Positions 8,506-17,881 of a stretch of 64,000 nucleotides of DNA are shown piece by piece. The first letter of the stretch is position 1. Every line of letters begins with the position of its first letter. Position numbers and translations under genes: made by a program. Origin of the DNA: Flagellimonas spongiicola (GTDB lineage: Bacteria; Bacteroidota; Bacteroidia; Flavobacteriales; Flavobacteriaceae). Below the pieces are notes generated by a model. It saw only the letters and a list, made by a program, of their open reading frames with translations, was not told where the DNA came from and made no database searches. The stretch covers positions 44,338 through 108,337 of the forward strand of contig NZ_JAMFMA010000005.1 in assembly GCF_023502425.1 (NCBI RefSeq), read 5' to 3'.

Positions 8506-9459
8506 TTATAACAATTCTGAGATGATATCTTCTTCAGAAATGCCTTCAGCTTCAGCTTTATAGTTTTTTAGAATTCTATGGCGAAGAATTCCCATGGCCA
8601 CTGCCTTCACATCTTCCATATCCGGAGAATATTTTCCATTGACAGCTGCATGGGCTTTTGCCCCTAGTATAAGGTTTTGAGAAGCTCTTGGTCCTGCACC
8701 CCAATCCACATAATTATTCACGTAATCAGATGAATCTGGCATTCCTGGTCTAGTTCTGTTGACCAAACGAACCGTATAATCAATAACATTATCCGGAACA
8801 GGAATCCTACGGACCAATTGCTGAACCGCAACAATTTCATCGGCAGAAAACAAAGTACTTAAGTTTACCTCTTTGTCTGTGGTTGTGGATTTAACCACTT
8901 GGATTTCTTCCGCTATTGAAGGGTATTTTAATTCAATGGCGAACATGAACCTATCCAATTGGGCTTCTGGTAAGGGGTAGGTACCTTCTTGTTCTATTGG
9001 ATTTTGAGTGGCCAAAACAAAATACGGCATGGCCAATTTATGTTGTTCACCAGCAATTGTCACTGCTTTTTCCTGCATTGCCTCCAACAAGGCAGCCTGC
9101 GTTTTAGGGGGCGTACGGTTTATTTCGTCTGCCAAGATGATATTGGCAAAAACGGGACCTTTAATGAATTTGAAATTACGGTTTTGGTCCAAAACCTCAC
9201 TCCCTAGGATATCGCTGGGCATTAAATCAGGGGTAAATTGAATTCTCTTGAAATCCAAGCCCAATGTCTGCGCAATAGTATTGACCATTAATGTTTTGGC
9301 CAATCCCGGCACGCCAATCAAAAGCGAATGGCCACCGGTATAAACGGATAATAGTATCTGTTCGATCACCTTTTCTTGGCCAACAATGACCTTAGCAATC
9401 TCATTTTTAAGTTCCTGATGTTTCTTAACTAGGTTATCTACCGCAGTAACGTCTGACAT
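8506..9459 (-). CDS. MoxR family AAA+ ATPase
   Basis: The 317-residue protein is a MoxR-type AAA+ ATPase, a family of chaperone-like ATPases that often act with VWA-domain partners. Walker A is GVPGLAKT (residues 49-56), Walker B is IILADEINR, and [20 protein letters not shown] is the family signature around sensor 1. No DUF58 or VWA gene follows in the window; it is placed 4 bases behind a SurA-type gene instead, suggesting a link to envelope protein folding. Confidence 0.92.
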   Translation of the reverse strand: MSDVTAVDNLVKKHQELKNEIAKVIVGQEKVIEQILLSVYTGGHSLLIGVPGLAKTLMVNTIAQTLGLDFKRIQFTPDLMPSDILGSEVLDQNRNFKFIKGPVFANIILADEINRTPPKTQAALLEAMQEKAVTIAGEQHKLAMPYFVLATQNPIEQEGTYPLPEAQLDRFMFAIELKYPSIAEEIQVVKSTTTDKEVNLSTLFSADEIVAVQQLVRRIPVPDNVIDYTVRLVNRTRPGMPDSSDYVNNYVDWGAGPRASQNLILGAKAHAAVNGKYSPDMEDVKAVAMGILRHRILKNYKAEAEGISEEDIISELL

Positions 9460-9463
9460 GCAC

Positions 9464-10867
9464 CTATTCCTTTACCCAATTGTTAGCAAAATCACATGAC
9501 CTATTGTCCGTATTTACATGAATATAGGTATCCTCAATGTGTTCGTCCATCCAATCCGTGATGGCCTTAAATTGTTTTTCCCGAAGTGCCAATTCTTGGA
9601 TTTTCAAATAATCTTGCGCAAAATCAGCCTTGTGTTCATCATATCGATTTGAAATCTTCATGATCTTGAACTTTGGTGCTCCGCCTCGTGGATCATCTTC
9701 TTTGAGCGGTCTTGAGATTTCTTCATCCTTAAGATTACGGACTTGATTGTACAACGCTGGATCCATTTTGGTCAACTCGAACCTAGAATCAAAATTGATT
9801 GGATTACGCAACAAACCACCATCAAATTTGGTCTCCTTTTCATCAGAAAAGTTCAATGCAGCTTCTGCGAAGGTATATTTACCATCTAAAATATGTTGAC
9901 GGATACTATCCAATTCCTTAACAGCATTATCCAAAGTCTCTTGAGGAATCTCCGGTATCAACAGAATATGTCTTAAATCCAATTCTTGACCCCTTATCTT
10001 CTCTATGTAAATGATATGATATCCAAAATCAGTTTCAAAAGGTTCTGAAATTTCCCCTTCCTGCAAACTAAAAGCCACATCCTTAAATTCTTTTACAAAT
10101 GGGGTCTCCCTTGTCATACTGTAAAAACCACCTTTAGATTTGGAACCAGGGTCTTGTGAATAAAGAATAGCCTTGACATTGAAACTGGCATCGTTATCCT
10201 CTACATCCTGTTTAATTTGATTCAAACGATCAATGACCTTCTGCTTCTCCTCTTCAGGAGCGGTAGGCTGTTTAACAATTTGCGCAATTTCCAATTCCGC
10301 GCCAAACACAGGACGCTCATCTTCCGGAATTCGTTGGAAAAACTGTCGTACTTCTTCTGGTGTAACCTCAATTTCCTCAACAATGCTACCTTGCATTTTT
10401 TCTGATAACATTCTAAGCTTATTAATCTCGAAAAGTTCTTCTCTAAAACTTTCAATATCTGGTTTTTTATAAAACTTAAGCACTTTATCAATAGATCCAA
10501 CTTGACTTACTAACTGTTGGATTTGACGGTCACTTTGGGCATTTACCTGATCATCAGAAACCAATAAACTATCTTGAACGGCTTGATGTGCGTATAAGCG
10601 ATCCTCCATAAGTTTCCCCAATAAACTACATCGTGTTATATCTTCGGTGGAAGCACCTTGACTTTTCAAATCAATGAGGGTTTTATCCACATCGGAATCC
10701 AAAATCACATAATCGCCGATTACGGCAGCAATTCCATCCAACTTAATCCTATTTGTGGCCTCAGTTGAATCTTTAATAGCTGTTGCCTCATCCAATTGCT
10801 GGGCATTTGTTACGCCAACAAAGGTTAGCGCTAACAATCCAAATGCCAGTTTAGTTATCCTTTCCAT
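9464..10867 (-). CDS. SurA-type periplasmic peptidyl-prolyl isomerase
   Basis: The 467-residue protein starts with a signal peptide (MERITKLAFGLLALTFVGVTNAQ), followed by a SurA-like chaperone region and two parvulin (PpiC) domains. The parvulin repeats are visible as GGFYSMTRETPFVKEF with DFGYHIIYIEK, and as DLRHILLIPE with DGGLLRNP. Members assist outer-membrane protein biogenesis. The start at 10867 puts the signal peptide first and gives a 17-base overlap with the lipoprotein gene upstream; a further upstream ATG at 10900 would add a polar tail before the signal peptide. Operon order is lipoprotein, this gene, moxR. Confidence 0.88.
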   Translation of the reverse strand: MERITKLAFGLLALTFVGVTNAQQLDEATAIKDSTEATNRIKLDGIAAVIGDYVILDSDVDKTLIDLKSQGASTEDITRCSLLGKLMEDRLYAHQAVQDSLLVSDDQVNAQSDRQIQQLVSQVGSIDKVLKFYKKPDIESFREELFEINKLRMLSEKMQGSIVEEIEVTPEEVRQFFQRIPEDERPVFGAELEIAQIVKQPTAPEEEKQKVIDRLNQIKQDVEDNDASFNVKAILYSQDPGSKSKGGFYSMTRETPFVKEFKDVAFSLQEGEISEPFETDFGYHIIYIEKIRGQELDLRHILLIPEIPQETLDNAVKELDSIRQHILDGKYTFAEAALNFSDEKETKFDGGLLRNPINFDSRFELTKMDPALYNQVRNLKDEEISRPLKEDDPRGGAPKFKIMKISNRYDEHKADFAQDYLKIQELALREKQFKAITDWMDEHIEDTYIHVNTDNRSCDFANNWVKE

Positions 10868-11732
10868 AAACTTCAAATTCATTCTTCTTAATTGCTTCAT
10901 CTATGATGTCTGTCTCCAAGTTTCGAATGTAATCCATTCGTCTTCTGTTCAAAATCAATTGTCTAATATCCGGTGCAACATAGTCAAAAGGAGCTATGTC
11001 ATTAATTTCCAAGACATCTGTCACTTGTCCCAAATATACCTCCAACGAATCCTGTATTTCAAAAAATTGTGATTTTTTTAAGTAGTCCTCCTCGTTCAAA
11101 GGGGTCAAAGGTGGTATTTCTTCCATAACCCTGGATGTATTCACCCAAATGGAATCGTTGAAATGGATTTTTTTGAATTGAATGGCTACGGAATCCAAGT
11201 AAATGCGATCATCTTCACTCCAATTCTTCATTTTATCCACTACATTATCCTTATCAAGAAATTGTAATGGAAGACCAATGAATCGCAATTGAACCAGTTT
11301 TTCACTCAACCTGAAATTCTCTTTTTCTTGCTCGTAAAATTCTCGTAACTGAAAATTGGAAATAGCGGTATCCTGTCCTTTGAACACCAAGGCCTCCACA
11401 TAGGCCCTAGTATACAAATCTGCCCTATAATCAGATACGAGACGGTCAAATTCCGCAAGCTTTTCCTCGGGAAGGTTAATCTTGGATTTAGATAGTAATA
11501 ACTGCTTTGAAGCCCAATTATTTATGTAATTGGTCACAAATAAGATACTATCCTGTGCAGACATATCGTCTGGTAAGAAAGGTACCAGGTCCTCCTTGTA
11601 TAAAAACGCTTCACCAACTCGTGCTATGGGTTCTTTCTCTGTTTTTTCCCGAAAAAGACCCTCGCATGAGGTAAATGCCATTAGGCCAACAACAAATAGT
11701 AGGTAGATTGTTCGCTTTTGATGAGAATACAT
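10851..11732 (-). CDS. SurA-like lipoprotein without a parvulin domain
   Basis: The 293-residue product has a lipoprotein signal ending in AFTSC. The rest is polar and helical, with the layout of SurA N- and C-terminal chaperone segments (early IARVGEAFLYKEDL, late NRRRMDYIRNLETDIIDEA) but no recognisable PpiC core. It overlaps the full SurA-type gene by 17 bases and is probably a lipid-anchored helper in outer-membrane protein folding. The family assignment is by resemblance and context, so it is less sure than its neighbour. Confidence 0.65.
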   Translation of the reverse strand: MYSHQKRTIYLLFVVGLMAFTSCEGLFREKTEKEPIARVGEAFLYKEDLVPFLPDDMSAQDSILFVTNYINNWASKQLLLSKSKINLPEEKLAEFDRLVSDYRADLYTRAYVEALVFKGQDTAISNFQLREFYEQEKENFRLSEKLVQLRFIGLPLQFLDKDNVVDKMKNWSEDDRIYLDSVAIQFKKIHFNDSIWVNTSRVMEEIPPLTPLNEEDYLKKSQFFEIQDSLEVYLGQVTDVLEINDIAPFDYVAPDIRQLILNRRRMDYIRNLETDIIDEAIKKNEFEVYGKDN

Positions 11733-11736
11733 TCCG

Positions 11737-11767
11737 CAAAAATAACAATTACTTAAACCTCTGCAAG
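11737..11767 (-). promoter_or_regulatory. Promoter of the SurA-moxR operon
   Basis: On the minus strand CTTG (11764-11767), a spacer of 19 bases and TATTTTTG (11737-11744) match the Bacteroidota TTTG-N19-TAnnTTTG promoter with one mismatch. The box ends only 4 bases before the ATG at 11732, so the mRNA would be nearly or fully leaderless. Confidence 0.6.
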
Positions 11768-11848
11768 TAGGTTTTCATTGCGTTAACAGATTTTTAGTAA
11801 GCTATTGTAACTGTATATTTTACTACATTAGTACCAGAACCTAATGTC

Positions 11849-12301
11849 ATGAAATACACTTGTGAAATCACGATAGACCTGCCAAGAGACAAGTTTATCG
11901 AAAAACTGGATAACCCGGAGCACATGAAGCACTGGCAGCGTGGGCTAGTAGGCTACGAACATTTATCGGATTCACCAGAGTCGGAAGGAGCTCAGATGCG
12001 CCTAAAATACAAAATGGGAAAACGGGAATTTGAAATGGTTGAAACCATTATTAAACGGAATTTACCTGAGGAATTCCACACTACTTATGATACCAAAGGT
12101 GTTCATAATATCCAAAAAAACTATTTTCAAGAAGTAAATGGTAAGACACAATGGACCTCAGAAAGCGAATTTCAATTTTCAGGTTTTGGCATGAAATTGA
12201 TGGCATTTTTAATGCCCGGTGCATTTAAAAAGCAATCCATGAAGTATCTAATGGATTTTAAAGCCTTTGCAGAAAACGGAACCTCAGTTTTGGATCAATA
12301 A
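11849..12301 (+). CDS. SRPBCC family protein
   Basis: The 150-residue cytoplasmic protein resembles polyketide-cyclase/START-like SRPBCC proteins, which bind hydrophobic ligands in a helix-grip fold. Supporting features are the N-terminal strand MKYTCEITIDLPRDKFIEKL, the NPEHMKHWQRGL loop, and the C-terminal long helix region after GFGMKLMAFLMPG. The ligand is unknown. It is followed 2 bases later by a small conserved gene. Confidence 0.75.
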   Translation: MKYTCEITIDLPRDKFIEKLDNPEHMKHWQRGLVGYEHLSDSPESEGAQMRLKYKMGKREFEMVETIIKRNLPEEFHTTYDTKGVHNIQKNYFQEVNGKTQWTSESEFQFSGFGMKLMAFLMPGAFKKQSMKYLMDFKAFAENGTSVLDQ

Positions 12302-12303
12302 GA

Positions 12304-12561
12304 ATGGAAAAAGTATTAGACAGAAAAATCAAGATGATTTGGGATTTTCGCGGACCAGGGGCTTCCGGAACCGCGGAACACTACCAGAAACACTTGGAAG
12401 AATTCATCGTAATAGAGGAATTGAAATTTGATATAACCGGTTGCCAACATTATAGCCCTACACATAGCATTACTTATATGGTGGTAGCTGAATTTGAGCT
12501 AAAGGAAGTCAAGGATATTTTAAAACCGCATCGAGGGGAAATCTACACGGATGAAGTTTGA
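12304..12561 (+). CDS. Small conserved protein of unknown function
   Basis: The 85-residue protein has no recognised domain. It is soluble, with IWDFRGPGASGTAEHYQKHL near the start and a C-terminal helix rich in Lys and Glu. The pattern of an aromatic-Gly segment and a His cluster suggests a small folded protein rather than a spurious frame. It is flanked by a 2-base gap on the left and an 11-base overlap with the serine hydrolase gene on the right, so it is probably translated in an operon with both. Confidence 0.6.
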   Translation: MEKVLDRKIKMIWDFRGPGASGTAEHYQKHLEEFIVIEELKFDITGCQHYSPTHSITYMVVAEFELKEVKDILKPHRGEIYTDEV

Positions 12562-13696
12562 ATATAAAGTTGGGCTTTGGTTTTTAGTTGTTGGACTTTG
12601 TATTTCCAGCTGTAAAAAAAATATTGATAAACCCTTAGAATCAGTTTTAGCTTCAAAAGATCCCAAAATCCGTTACGTCATGGATTCCTTGGATCAATAT
12701 GAAGTACAAATTCGATATACCCAGATCAATCGGAGAAATGATAGTGTACTTTTTAAGGATTTCGATTTTCAAGTGAACACGGACAATTACTTCTATCCTG
12801 CCAGTACGGTAAAATTTCCAGCTGCTGTTGCCGCCCTGGAAAAACTCAATGAAACTGATACTTTAAATGTTAACACTCGTTTTTACATCGAAGGAGATTC
12901 CATTGAAACCACATTTGCAAAAGCTGTTTCTGAAATCTTTGCAGTTTCGGATAATGCAGCCAATAATCGGTTATTGGAATTTCTAGGCCAAGACGATTTG
13001 AATGAACGGATGCGAAAACGTGGCGTGGAACCAATACGGATAGCACATCGTTTGTCCACTCCAAATGCGGATGAGGTGACTACCAAATCGCTTGTCATTT
13101 ATCTGAATGACACCACTACGGTAAATAGTAAGCCAATTACCAACCATGCACCACTTCCTTTAAAAATTGATAAAACACAAAAAGGAACTGGTTATTACGC
13201 TGATGATGAGCTGCAAACTGGAGCTTTTGATTTTTCATTAAAAAATTATTTTCCCATTGCTGCACAACATGAACTTCTTAAACGCATCATCTTTCCCGAA
13301 TACTTCCCAGAAGAATCGAGATTCAATCTTAGTGAGCAGCAACGTGAGCTTTTATTGAAAGACATGCACACCTTACCCCCTGCAATTGGTTATGATCCGG
13401 ATACTTATTACGACAGTTACGTCAAATTCTTGATGTTCGGCGATACGCAAGATCCAATGCCAAAGCATATCAAGATCTACAATAAAGTAGGTTATGCATA
13501 TGGTACGCTAACCGATTGTGCTTACATCCAAGATAAAGAAAATGATATTGATTTCTTGGTGACCGCAACCATTTTGGTCAACAAAGATGGCATTTTCAAT
13601 GACAATGCATACGAATACGACGAAGTTGGAATACCATTTTTAGCTCAACTAGGTCGAGAATTGTATCAATTGGAATTAGAACGTGATCGTAATTGA
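12551..13696 (+). CDS. Class A beta-lactamase-like serine hydrolase, lipoprotein
   Basis: The 381-residue protein carries a lipoprotein signal (LCISSC, Cys21). It has the penicillin-recognising enzyme motifs S85-TVK88, S133-DN135, and KVGYAYGTL in the place of the KTG motif, matching class A beta-lactamase-like enzymes (beta-lactamase2 family). The insert sizes and lipid anchor are unlike classical secreted beta-lactamases, so a peptidoglycan-related or other hydrolase role is as likely as resistance. The start at 12551 overlaps the previous gene by 11 bases. Confidence 0.8.
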   Translation: MKFEYKVGLWFLVVGLCISSCKKNIDKPLESVLASKDPKIRYVMDSLDQYEVQIRYTQINRRNDSVLFKDFDFQVNTDNYFYPASTVKFPAAVAALEKLNETDTLNVNTRFYIEGDSIETTFAKAVSEIFAVSDNAANNRLLEFLGQDDLNERMRKRGVEPIRIAHRLSTPNADEVTTKSLVIYLNDTTTVNSKPITNHAPLPLKIDKTQKGTGYYADDELQTGAFDFSLKNYFPIAAQHELLKRIIFPEYFPEESRFNLSEQQRELLLKDMHTLPPAIGYDPDTYYDSYVKFLMFGDTQDPMPKHIKIYNKVGYAYGTLTDCAYIQDKENDIDFLVTATILVNKDGIFNDNAYEYDEVGIPFLAQLGRELYQLELERDRN

Positions 13697-13713
13697 TCAG
13701 AATCTAATTCAAA

Positions 13714-15333
13714 TCATACTTCATTTGCTTGTGTAGGAGTGACCCACTTACCATTGTACAACAAGACCTCGTCAAAATCAATACCCTCAATAGGCACAAT
13801 TTTTTCTGTTTTGGTATCCCATTCAATTTTTCTACCCAATTTCCAAGACAATCCGGCCATATGTGCAGCTATTGCTTCCTCAAATCCTTCTTTGATTCCA
13901 CAACTTACCTTACCACCATTCTTGATGACACTTAACCATTCTCGCATATGTAAAAAGGTAGAATCTACCCGTACACCGTCGATATAGGTCCACATAAGGC
14001 CCTTATCTGCAAAGTATTGTGATGTTGCGGATGAAATTGCATCCGGGACGTTAGCTGCAGGGTTGTATTGATATATTGGGACATTAGGCTGCATTTTACC
14101 CAGTTCCAATTGCTCACCATAACGCGTGGAGGCACCGTCTGGCCATACTGTCAATCGGTTACCCAACTCCATTGTTGCATCGTGCCCCATTAATATGGTA
14201 GGTCTATTGAATGAGTTACCCAATGAAGCACTATAACAAAACGTCATTCCCTTTTCTTTGCCTTCAATTTGGCTGCTACCGGTTGAAAAATTGGGAAATT
14301 CCATATTTACCTGGAGTACGTCTGGTACATTTCTTCCATCATTGTGGGTATAGATTCCTCCAGAGGTAGAGACTGCTTCAGGAATACCCATATTCAAGAC
14401 ACAGTTCAACCGATCATAATCATGGGTCAGTAAATCCCCGGAAAGTCCGGAACCATATGCCCACCACTTACGCCACCTAAAAAAGTGGTTTTTATTAAAG
14501 GGCACTTTTGGTGCACTACCCAAGAATTGATCCCAATCTATAGTTTCGGTACTTGCCTGCTTATGGATGTCATAATTCCAAGCGCCGTTATCATCATTTC
14601 TATTGGTATTGGTCTGGATTAATGAAACGTGCCCCAATGTTCCTTTTTCCACTATATCCCGAGCGGTACTAAAACTCAAGGTTTGTCTATGTTGGTGGCC
14701 AACTGCAAAAATTGCTTTGGATGCCTTGGCCGCATCTTGCAGTGCATAGGTTTCATCTACGGTATGGGTCATGGGTTTTTCCACATACACATGAACATTG
14801 TTGTTCAATGCAGCAATTGACATAGGTGCATGCCAATGATCAGGTGTAGCAATGACCACGGCATCTACATCTCCACTCTGAATCATTTCAAGATATGTGG
14901 AATATCTTTTCATTTGGTTGTCCGATGTATTAAAGGATTTCAATGCTTTCTCCGCCCGAACATCAAAAACGTCACATACTCCCGTAAGTTTAACATTTAG
15001 CTTGTCTTGGTTTTCAAAGTCTTCCAACGCCTTAATGTTTGGGTCTTCCTCCGCAGCAATTCGCATTTCTTCCTTCCACTCATCTGTTGCAAATCCTAAA
15101 GACCTGCACAATTGTTCCCCTCTTATTCCAAATCCAATAATACCCACTCTTACAGGTTTTCCGGTGATTCCAGGCACTGTAGGTGGTAAAGAAGGACGTA
15201 TGTTCAGCTGTTCCAAAATTGCAGATCTCTGTTTTCTTGAACTCATGGTGTTTGCAGCACCTGCCCACCAAACTGCTCCTAAAATGGGTAAACCACCTAA
15301 TCCTTTTAGTAAATCTCGTCTAGTCCATTTCAT
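13714..15333 (-). CDS. Gfo/Idh/MocA family oxidoreductase, Tat-exported
   Basis: The 539-residue protein has a twin-arginine signal (TRRDLLKGLGGLPILG), then a Rossmann fold (VGIIGFGIRG) and the family motif EKPMTHTVDE. The central VVIATPDHWHAP and HQHR segments are typical of exported NAD(P)-dependent Gfo/Idh/MocA enzymes in Bacteroidota, some of which act on glycans. The length is long for the family because of the export signal and extra loops. It overlaps a DoxX-type gene by 4 bases (ATGA), so translation is coupled. Confidence 0.9.
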   Translation of the reverse strand: MKWTRRDLLKGLGGLPILGAVWWAGAANTMSSRKQRSAILEQLNIRPSLPPTVPGITGKPVRVGIIGFGIRGEQLCRSLGFATDEWKEEMRIAAEEDPNIKALEDFENQDKLNVKLTGVCDVFDVRAEKALKSFNTSDNQMKRYSTYLEMIQSGDVDAVVIATPDHWHAPMSIAALNNNVHVYVEKPMTHTVDETYALQDAAKASKAIFAVGHQHRQTLSFSTARDIVEKGTLGHVSLIQTNTNRNDDNGAWNYDIHKQASTETIDWDQFLGSAPKVPFNKNHFFRWRKWWAYGSGLSGDLLTHDYDRLNCVLNMGIPEAVSTSGGIYTHNDGRNVPDVLQVNMEFPNFSTGSSQIEGKEKGMTFCYSASLGNSFNRPTILMGHDATMELGNRLTVWPDGASTRYGEQLELGKMQPNVPIYQYNPAANVPDAISSATSQYFADKGLMWTYIDGVRVDSTFLHMREWLSVIKNGGKVSCGIKEGFEEAIAAHMAGLSWKLGRKIEWDTKTEKIVPIEGIDFDEVLLYNGKWVTPTQANEV

Positions 15334-15818
15334 TTTTTTTCAATTTTGGTTAAACGTCCTTTTTTTAAGTACCCAAGTCCGAAGTAATTCCCTGTTGGAA
15401 AATTATAGATGAGAATACATGCAGCCAATTCAATTAGATTTTTATTGACCAGCCAGTAATTGCCCTCAACATTTAATTGTTGAACACCTGGCAATGATGG
15501 ATGCGCTAAATAGTATAGTGCAAGCAATCCAATACCGATTATGGCACTTTTTCTTTCAAAGACACCCAATACCAAACATACACCAACAATGAGCAATGCA
15601 GCCATATTCATTATATCCACCCAAGCAATGAATGGATCTTGTGCCAAAACAGTAAAAACGGGTTTAAATGGACCTTGAGCCGAAGCAAGATATCCAAAAG
15701 CTGTCCATTCAGGATTGAACAATTTCACCACACCTTCATACAGAAAGTGCCATCCAATGAGCACTCGTAGGAGGGTTACACTTAATTTGACCTTTCGGTC
15801 TCTAGTAGTACTGACCAT
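15330..15818 (-). CDS. DoxX family membrane protein
   Basis: The 162-residue protein has four predicted membrane helices. The early LLRVLIGWHFLYEGVVKLFN is the DoxX signature and the FLAS-like region AFGYLASAQGPF follows. Members of this family are often paired with oxidoreductases. Its stop overlaps the ATG of the Gfo/Idh/MocA gene (ATGA), suggesting a functional pair; the function itself is not known. Confidence 0.82.
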   Translation of the reverse strand: MVSTTRDRKVKLSVTLLRVLIGWHFLYEGVVKLFNPEWTAFGYLASAQGPFKPVFTVLAQDPFIAWVDIMNMAALLIVGVCLVLGVFERKSAIIGIGLLALYYLAHPSLPGVQQLNVEGNYWLVNKNLIELAACILIYNFPTGNYFGLGYLKKGRLTKIEKK

Positions 15819-15850
15819 AGTCCTATTTTTTTGAATTGAAACAAACTAAC

Positions 15851-15881
15851 CAAAGCTACAACTCAAAATGAAATAGAAAAA
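15851..15881 (-). promoter_or_regulatory. Promoter of the DoxX-oxidoreductase operon
   Basis: On the minus strand TAGCTTTG (15851-15858) fits TAnnTTTG exactly, and TTTT stands 19 bases upstream as a one-mismatch -33 box. The leader to the ATG at 15818 would be about 25 bases. Confidence 0.45.
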
Positions 15882-15910
15882 TGACAAATATCAAATTGAA
15901 GATTGACTTG

Positions 15911-17218
15911 TTAATTGGCGACTGGAGTGCCATATAAATCAAAGTCTGAGGCATCCGTAATTTCTATTTGCGTGAAATCTCCAATTTTCACGTAGTGTTT
16001 TGCAGCATCAACCAAAACTTCATTATCCACATCCGGAGAATCAAACTCTGTTCTACCTACAAAGTAATTGCCTTCCTTTCGATCAATAATGCAACGATAA
16101 GTCTTACCTATTTTCTCCTGATTCAATTCCCATGAAATTTGGGACTGAAGCTCCATAATTTCATTGGCACGTTGCTGCTTTATTTCCTCAGGCACATCGT
16201 CCTCCAAAGTGAAGGCATGGGTATTTTCTTCATGAGAGTATGTAAAACAACCCAAGCGTTCAAACCGCATTTGCTCTACCCAATCTTTCAAAACTTGAAA
16301 ATCATCTTCCGTTTCTCCTGGATATCCGACAATCAAGGTAGTTCGAATGGTCATATCAGGAACTGCCGTTCTAAAATCCTGCAACAACTTAGTAGTTTTT
16401 GCTTTTGTAGTTCCTCTGCGCATACTTTTTAAAATGGGGTCGGCAATATGCTGTAGAGGAATGTCTATATAATTGCAGATTTTAGGTTCTTCACGCATAA
16501 CCTCCAATACATCCATAGGAAAACCCGTTGGGAAAGCATAGTGAAGACGTATCCATTCAATGCCTTCCACCTTGACCAATGCCCTTAACAATTCAGCAAG
16601 GTTTCTTTTCTTGTAAAGATCCAATCCATAATAGGTTAAATCCTGCGCAATCAATATCAATTCTTTGACCCCCTTGACGGCAAGCTTGTTGGACTCCTCC
16701 ACCAATTCATCAATGGTTTTACTCTTGTGTTTCCCACGCATTAGTGGTATTGCACAAAAAGAGCAAGGCCTATCACAGCCTTCTGCAATTTTTAAATACG
16801 CGTAATTCTTTGGTGTAGTGGTAAGCCTTTCGCCTAATAGCTCATGTTTGTAATCAGCTCCCAAGGCTTTGAGTAAATTAGGAAGGTCACTTGTACCAAA
16901 GTATTCGTCTACATTGGGAATTTCCTTCTGTAGGTCTGGTTTATAGCGTTCACTTAAACATCCCGTTACAAAGACTTTATCTACATCTCCCGCCTCCTTC
17001 TTTTGCACATACTCCAGTATGGTATTCACGCTTTCCTCCTTGGCGTTGGCAATGAATCCACAGGTATTTATAACCACCACATTCCCCTCTTCTTCATGAG
17101 CCACTTCCTTATTATTAGCTCTCAACTGACCCATTAAAACTTCAGAATCGTAAACATTCTTACTGCAGCCCAAGGTTACTACATTGATTTTATTCTTTTT
17201 AAGGGTTTTTGTGCGCAT
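15911..17218 (-). CDS. rimO: Ribosomal protein S12 methylthiotransferase
   Basis: The 435-residue radical SAM enzyme adds a methylthio group to an Asp of ribosomal protein S12. The N-terminal cluster-binding cysteines lie in VVTLGCSKN, VINTCGF and VTGCLSERY; the radical SAM motif is CDRPCSFC; a TRAM domain ends the protein. The ATG at 17218 gives the standard length; the 31 codons upstream in frame are rich in Cys and Gln and do not fit the family. Its usual neighbour ftsY is 7.7 kb away here. Confidence 0.95.
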   Translation of the reverse strand: MRTKTLKKNKINVVTLGCSKNVYDSEVLMGQLRANNKEVAHEEEGNVVVINTCGFIANAKEESVNTILEYVQKKEAGDVDKVFVTGCLSERYKPDLQKEIPNVDEYFGTSDLPNLLKALGADYKHELLGERLTTTPKNYAYLKIAEGCDRPCSFCAIPLMRGKHKSKTIDELVEESNKLAVKGVKELILIAQDLTYYGLDLYKKRNLAELLRALVKVEGIEWIRLHYAFPTGFPMDVLEVMREEPKICNYIDIPLQHIADPILKSMRRGTTKAKTTKLLQDFRTAVPDMTIRTTLIVGYPGETEDDFQVLKDWVEQMRFERLGCFTYSHEENTHAFTLEDDVPEEIKQQRANEIMELQSQISWELNQEKIGKTYRCIIDRKEGNYFVGRTEFDSPDVDNEVLVDAAKHYVKIGDFTQIEITDASDFDLYGTPVAN

Positions 17219-17312
17219 AGCTTGACTAAATGGTCTGCAAAAATACAACATGACCTGCAACTGGTGCTTTATATTCACCAATTGTTGGCAACAGCACCTT
17301 CCAAAACGCAAA

Positions 17313-17336
17313 AAAGTCCCAGAAAACCGGGACTTT
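17313..17336 (-). terminator. Terminator of the azoR-cupin operon
   Basis: AAAGTCCC (17313-17320) pairs with GGGACTTT (17329-17336) around an 8-base loop. On the minus strand a six-base T-run includes and extends the stem end. It lies 23 bases beyond the stop of the cupin gene. Confidence 0.8.
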
Positions 17337-17359
17337 CACTACATATAACACTTACCAAA

Positions 17360-17878
17360 CTAATCCCGCGTTGGAATCATATTGGAAGTATCCACTGGAA
17401 AACTATCGTATTTGTTATATAATTTTAGGTACTTTTCAGGGTCAATTGGATCTTCTGAAAGCGTCTCCAATAAACCTCTAAAAAACCCTTCGCGTTTTTG
17501 GGATGGATTAAACAACAGGGTCAATTCGACAAATTCGTCCGTATCATTTTGAAACGAATGTGGGGTGAAGCGAGGGACATAAACAATTGAACCAGGAGGT
17601 GCTTTTATTATTTCTTCCCCTGCCTGAACTGTTAATATGCCCTTATCTACTATGAATGTTTCATCCATAAAACGGTGATAGTGAAGCTTGGCGCCAATTG
17701 CCATTGGCTTAAGCATGATTTTGTATACCCCTAATTGATCATTGGACATTTCACTTGTAACCTTGAAGGTGAAATCGATGTCTTTAAGCTCCAGCTTTTC
17801 TCCTTGATTCGGCAGTAAAACTGTCGCGTTGTTTTCCAATAGGTCATTAAAATAATCTTTAGCTATTATCCTCTGCAT
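17360..17878 (-). CDS. Cupin domain protein
   Basis: The 172-residue protein has one cupin barrel. Motif 1 is seen in GAKLHYHRFMDETFIVDKG (two His and a Glu as metal ligands) and motif 2 in PGSIVYVPRFTPHSF. The substrate is unknown; cupins cover isomerases, dioxygenases and storage proteins. It starts 3 bases after azoR and should be read from the ECF41-type promoter at 18514, which places it in a redox or aromatic-compound response. Confidence 0.82.
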   Translation of the reverse strand: MQRIIAKDYFNDLLENNATVLLPNQGEKLELKDIDFTFKVTSEMSNDQLGVYKIMLKPMAIGAKLHYHRFMDETFIVDKGILTVQAGEEIIKAPPGSIVYVPRFTPHSFQNDTDEFVELTLLFNPSQKREGFFRGLLETLSEDPIDPEKYLKLYNKYDSFPVDTSNMIPTRD

Positions 17879-17881
17879 TTC

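Noticed and set aside
12551..13696. Antibiotic resistance beta-lactamase
   Set aside because: The motifs S-x-x-K, SDN and K-V-G are there, but the lipid anchor and divergent surroundings do not allow a resistance claim; it was kept as a beta-lactamase-like serine hydrolase.
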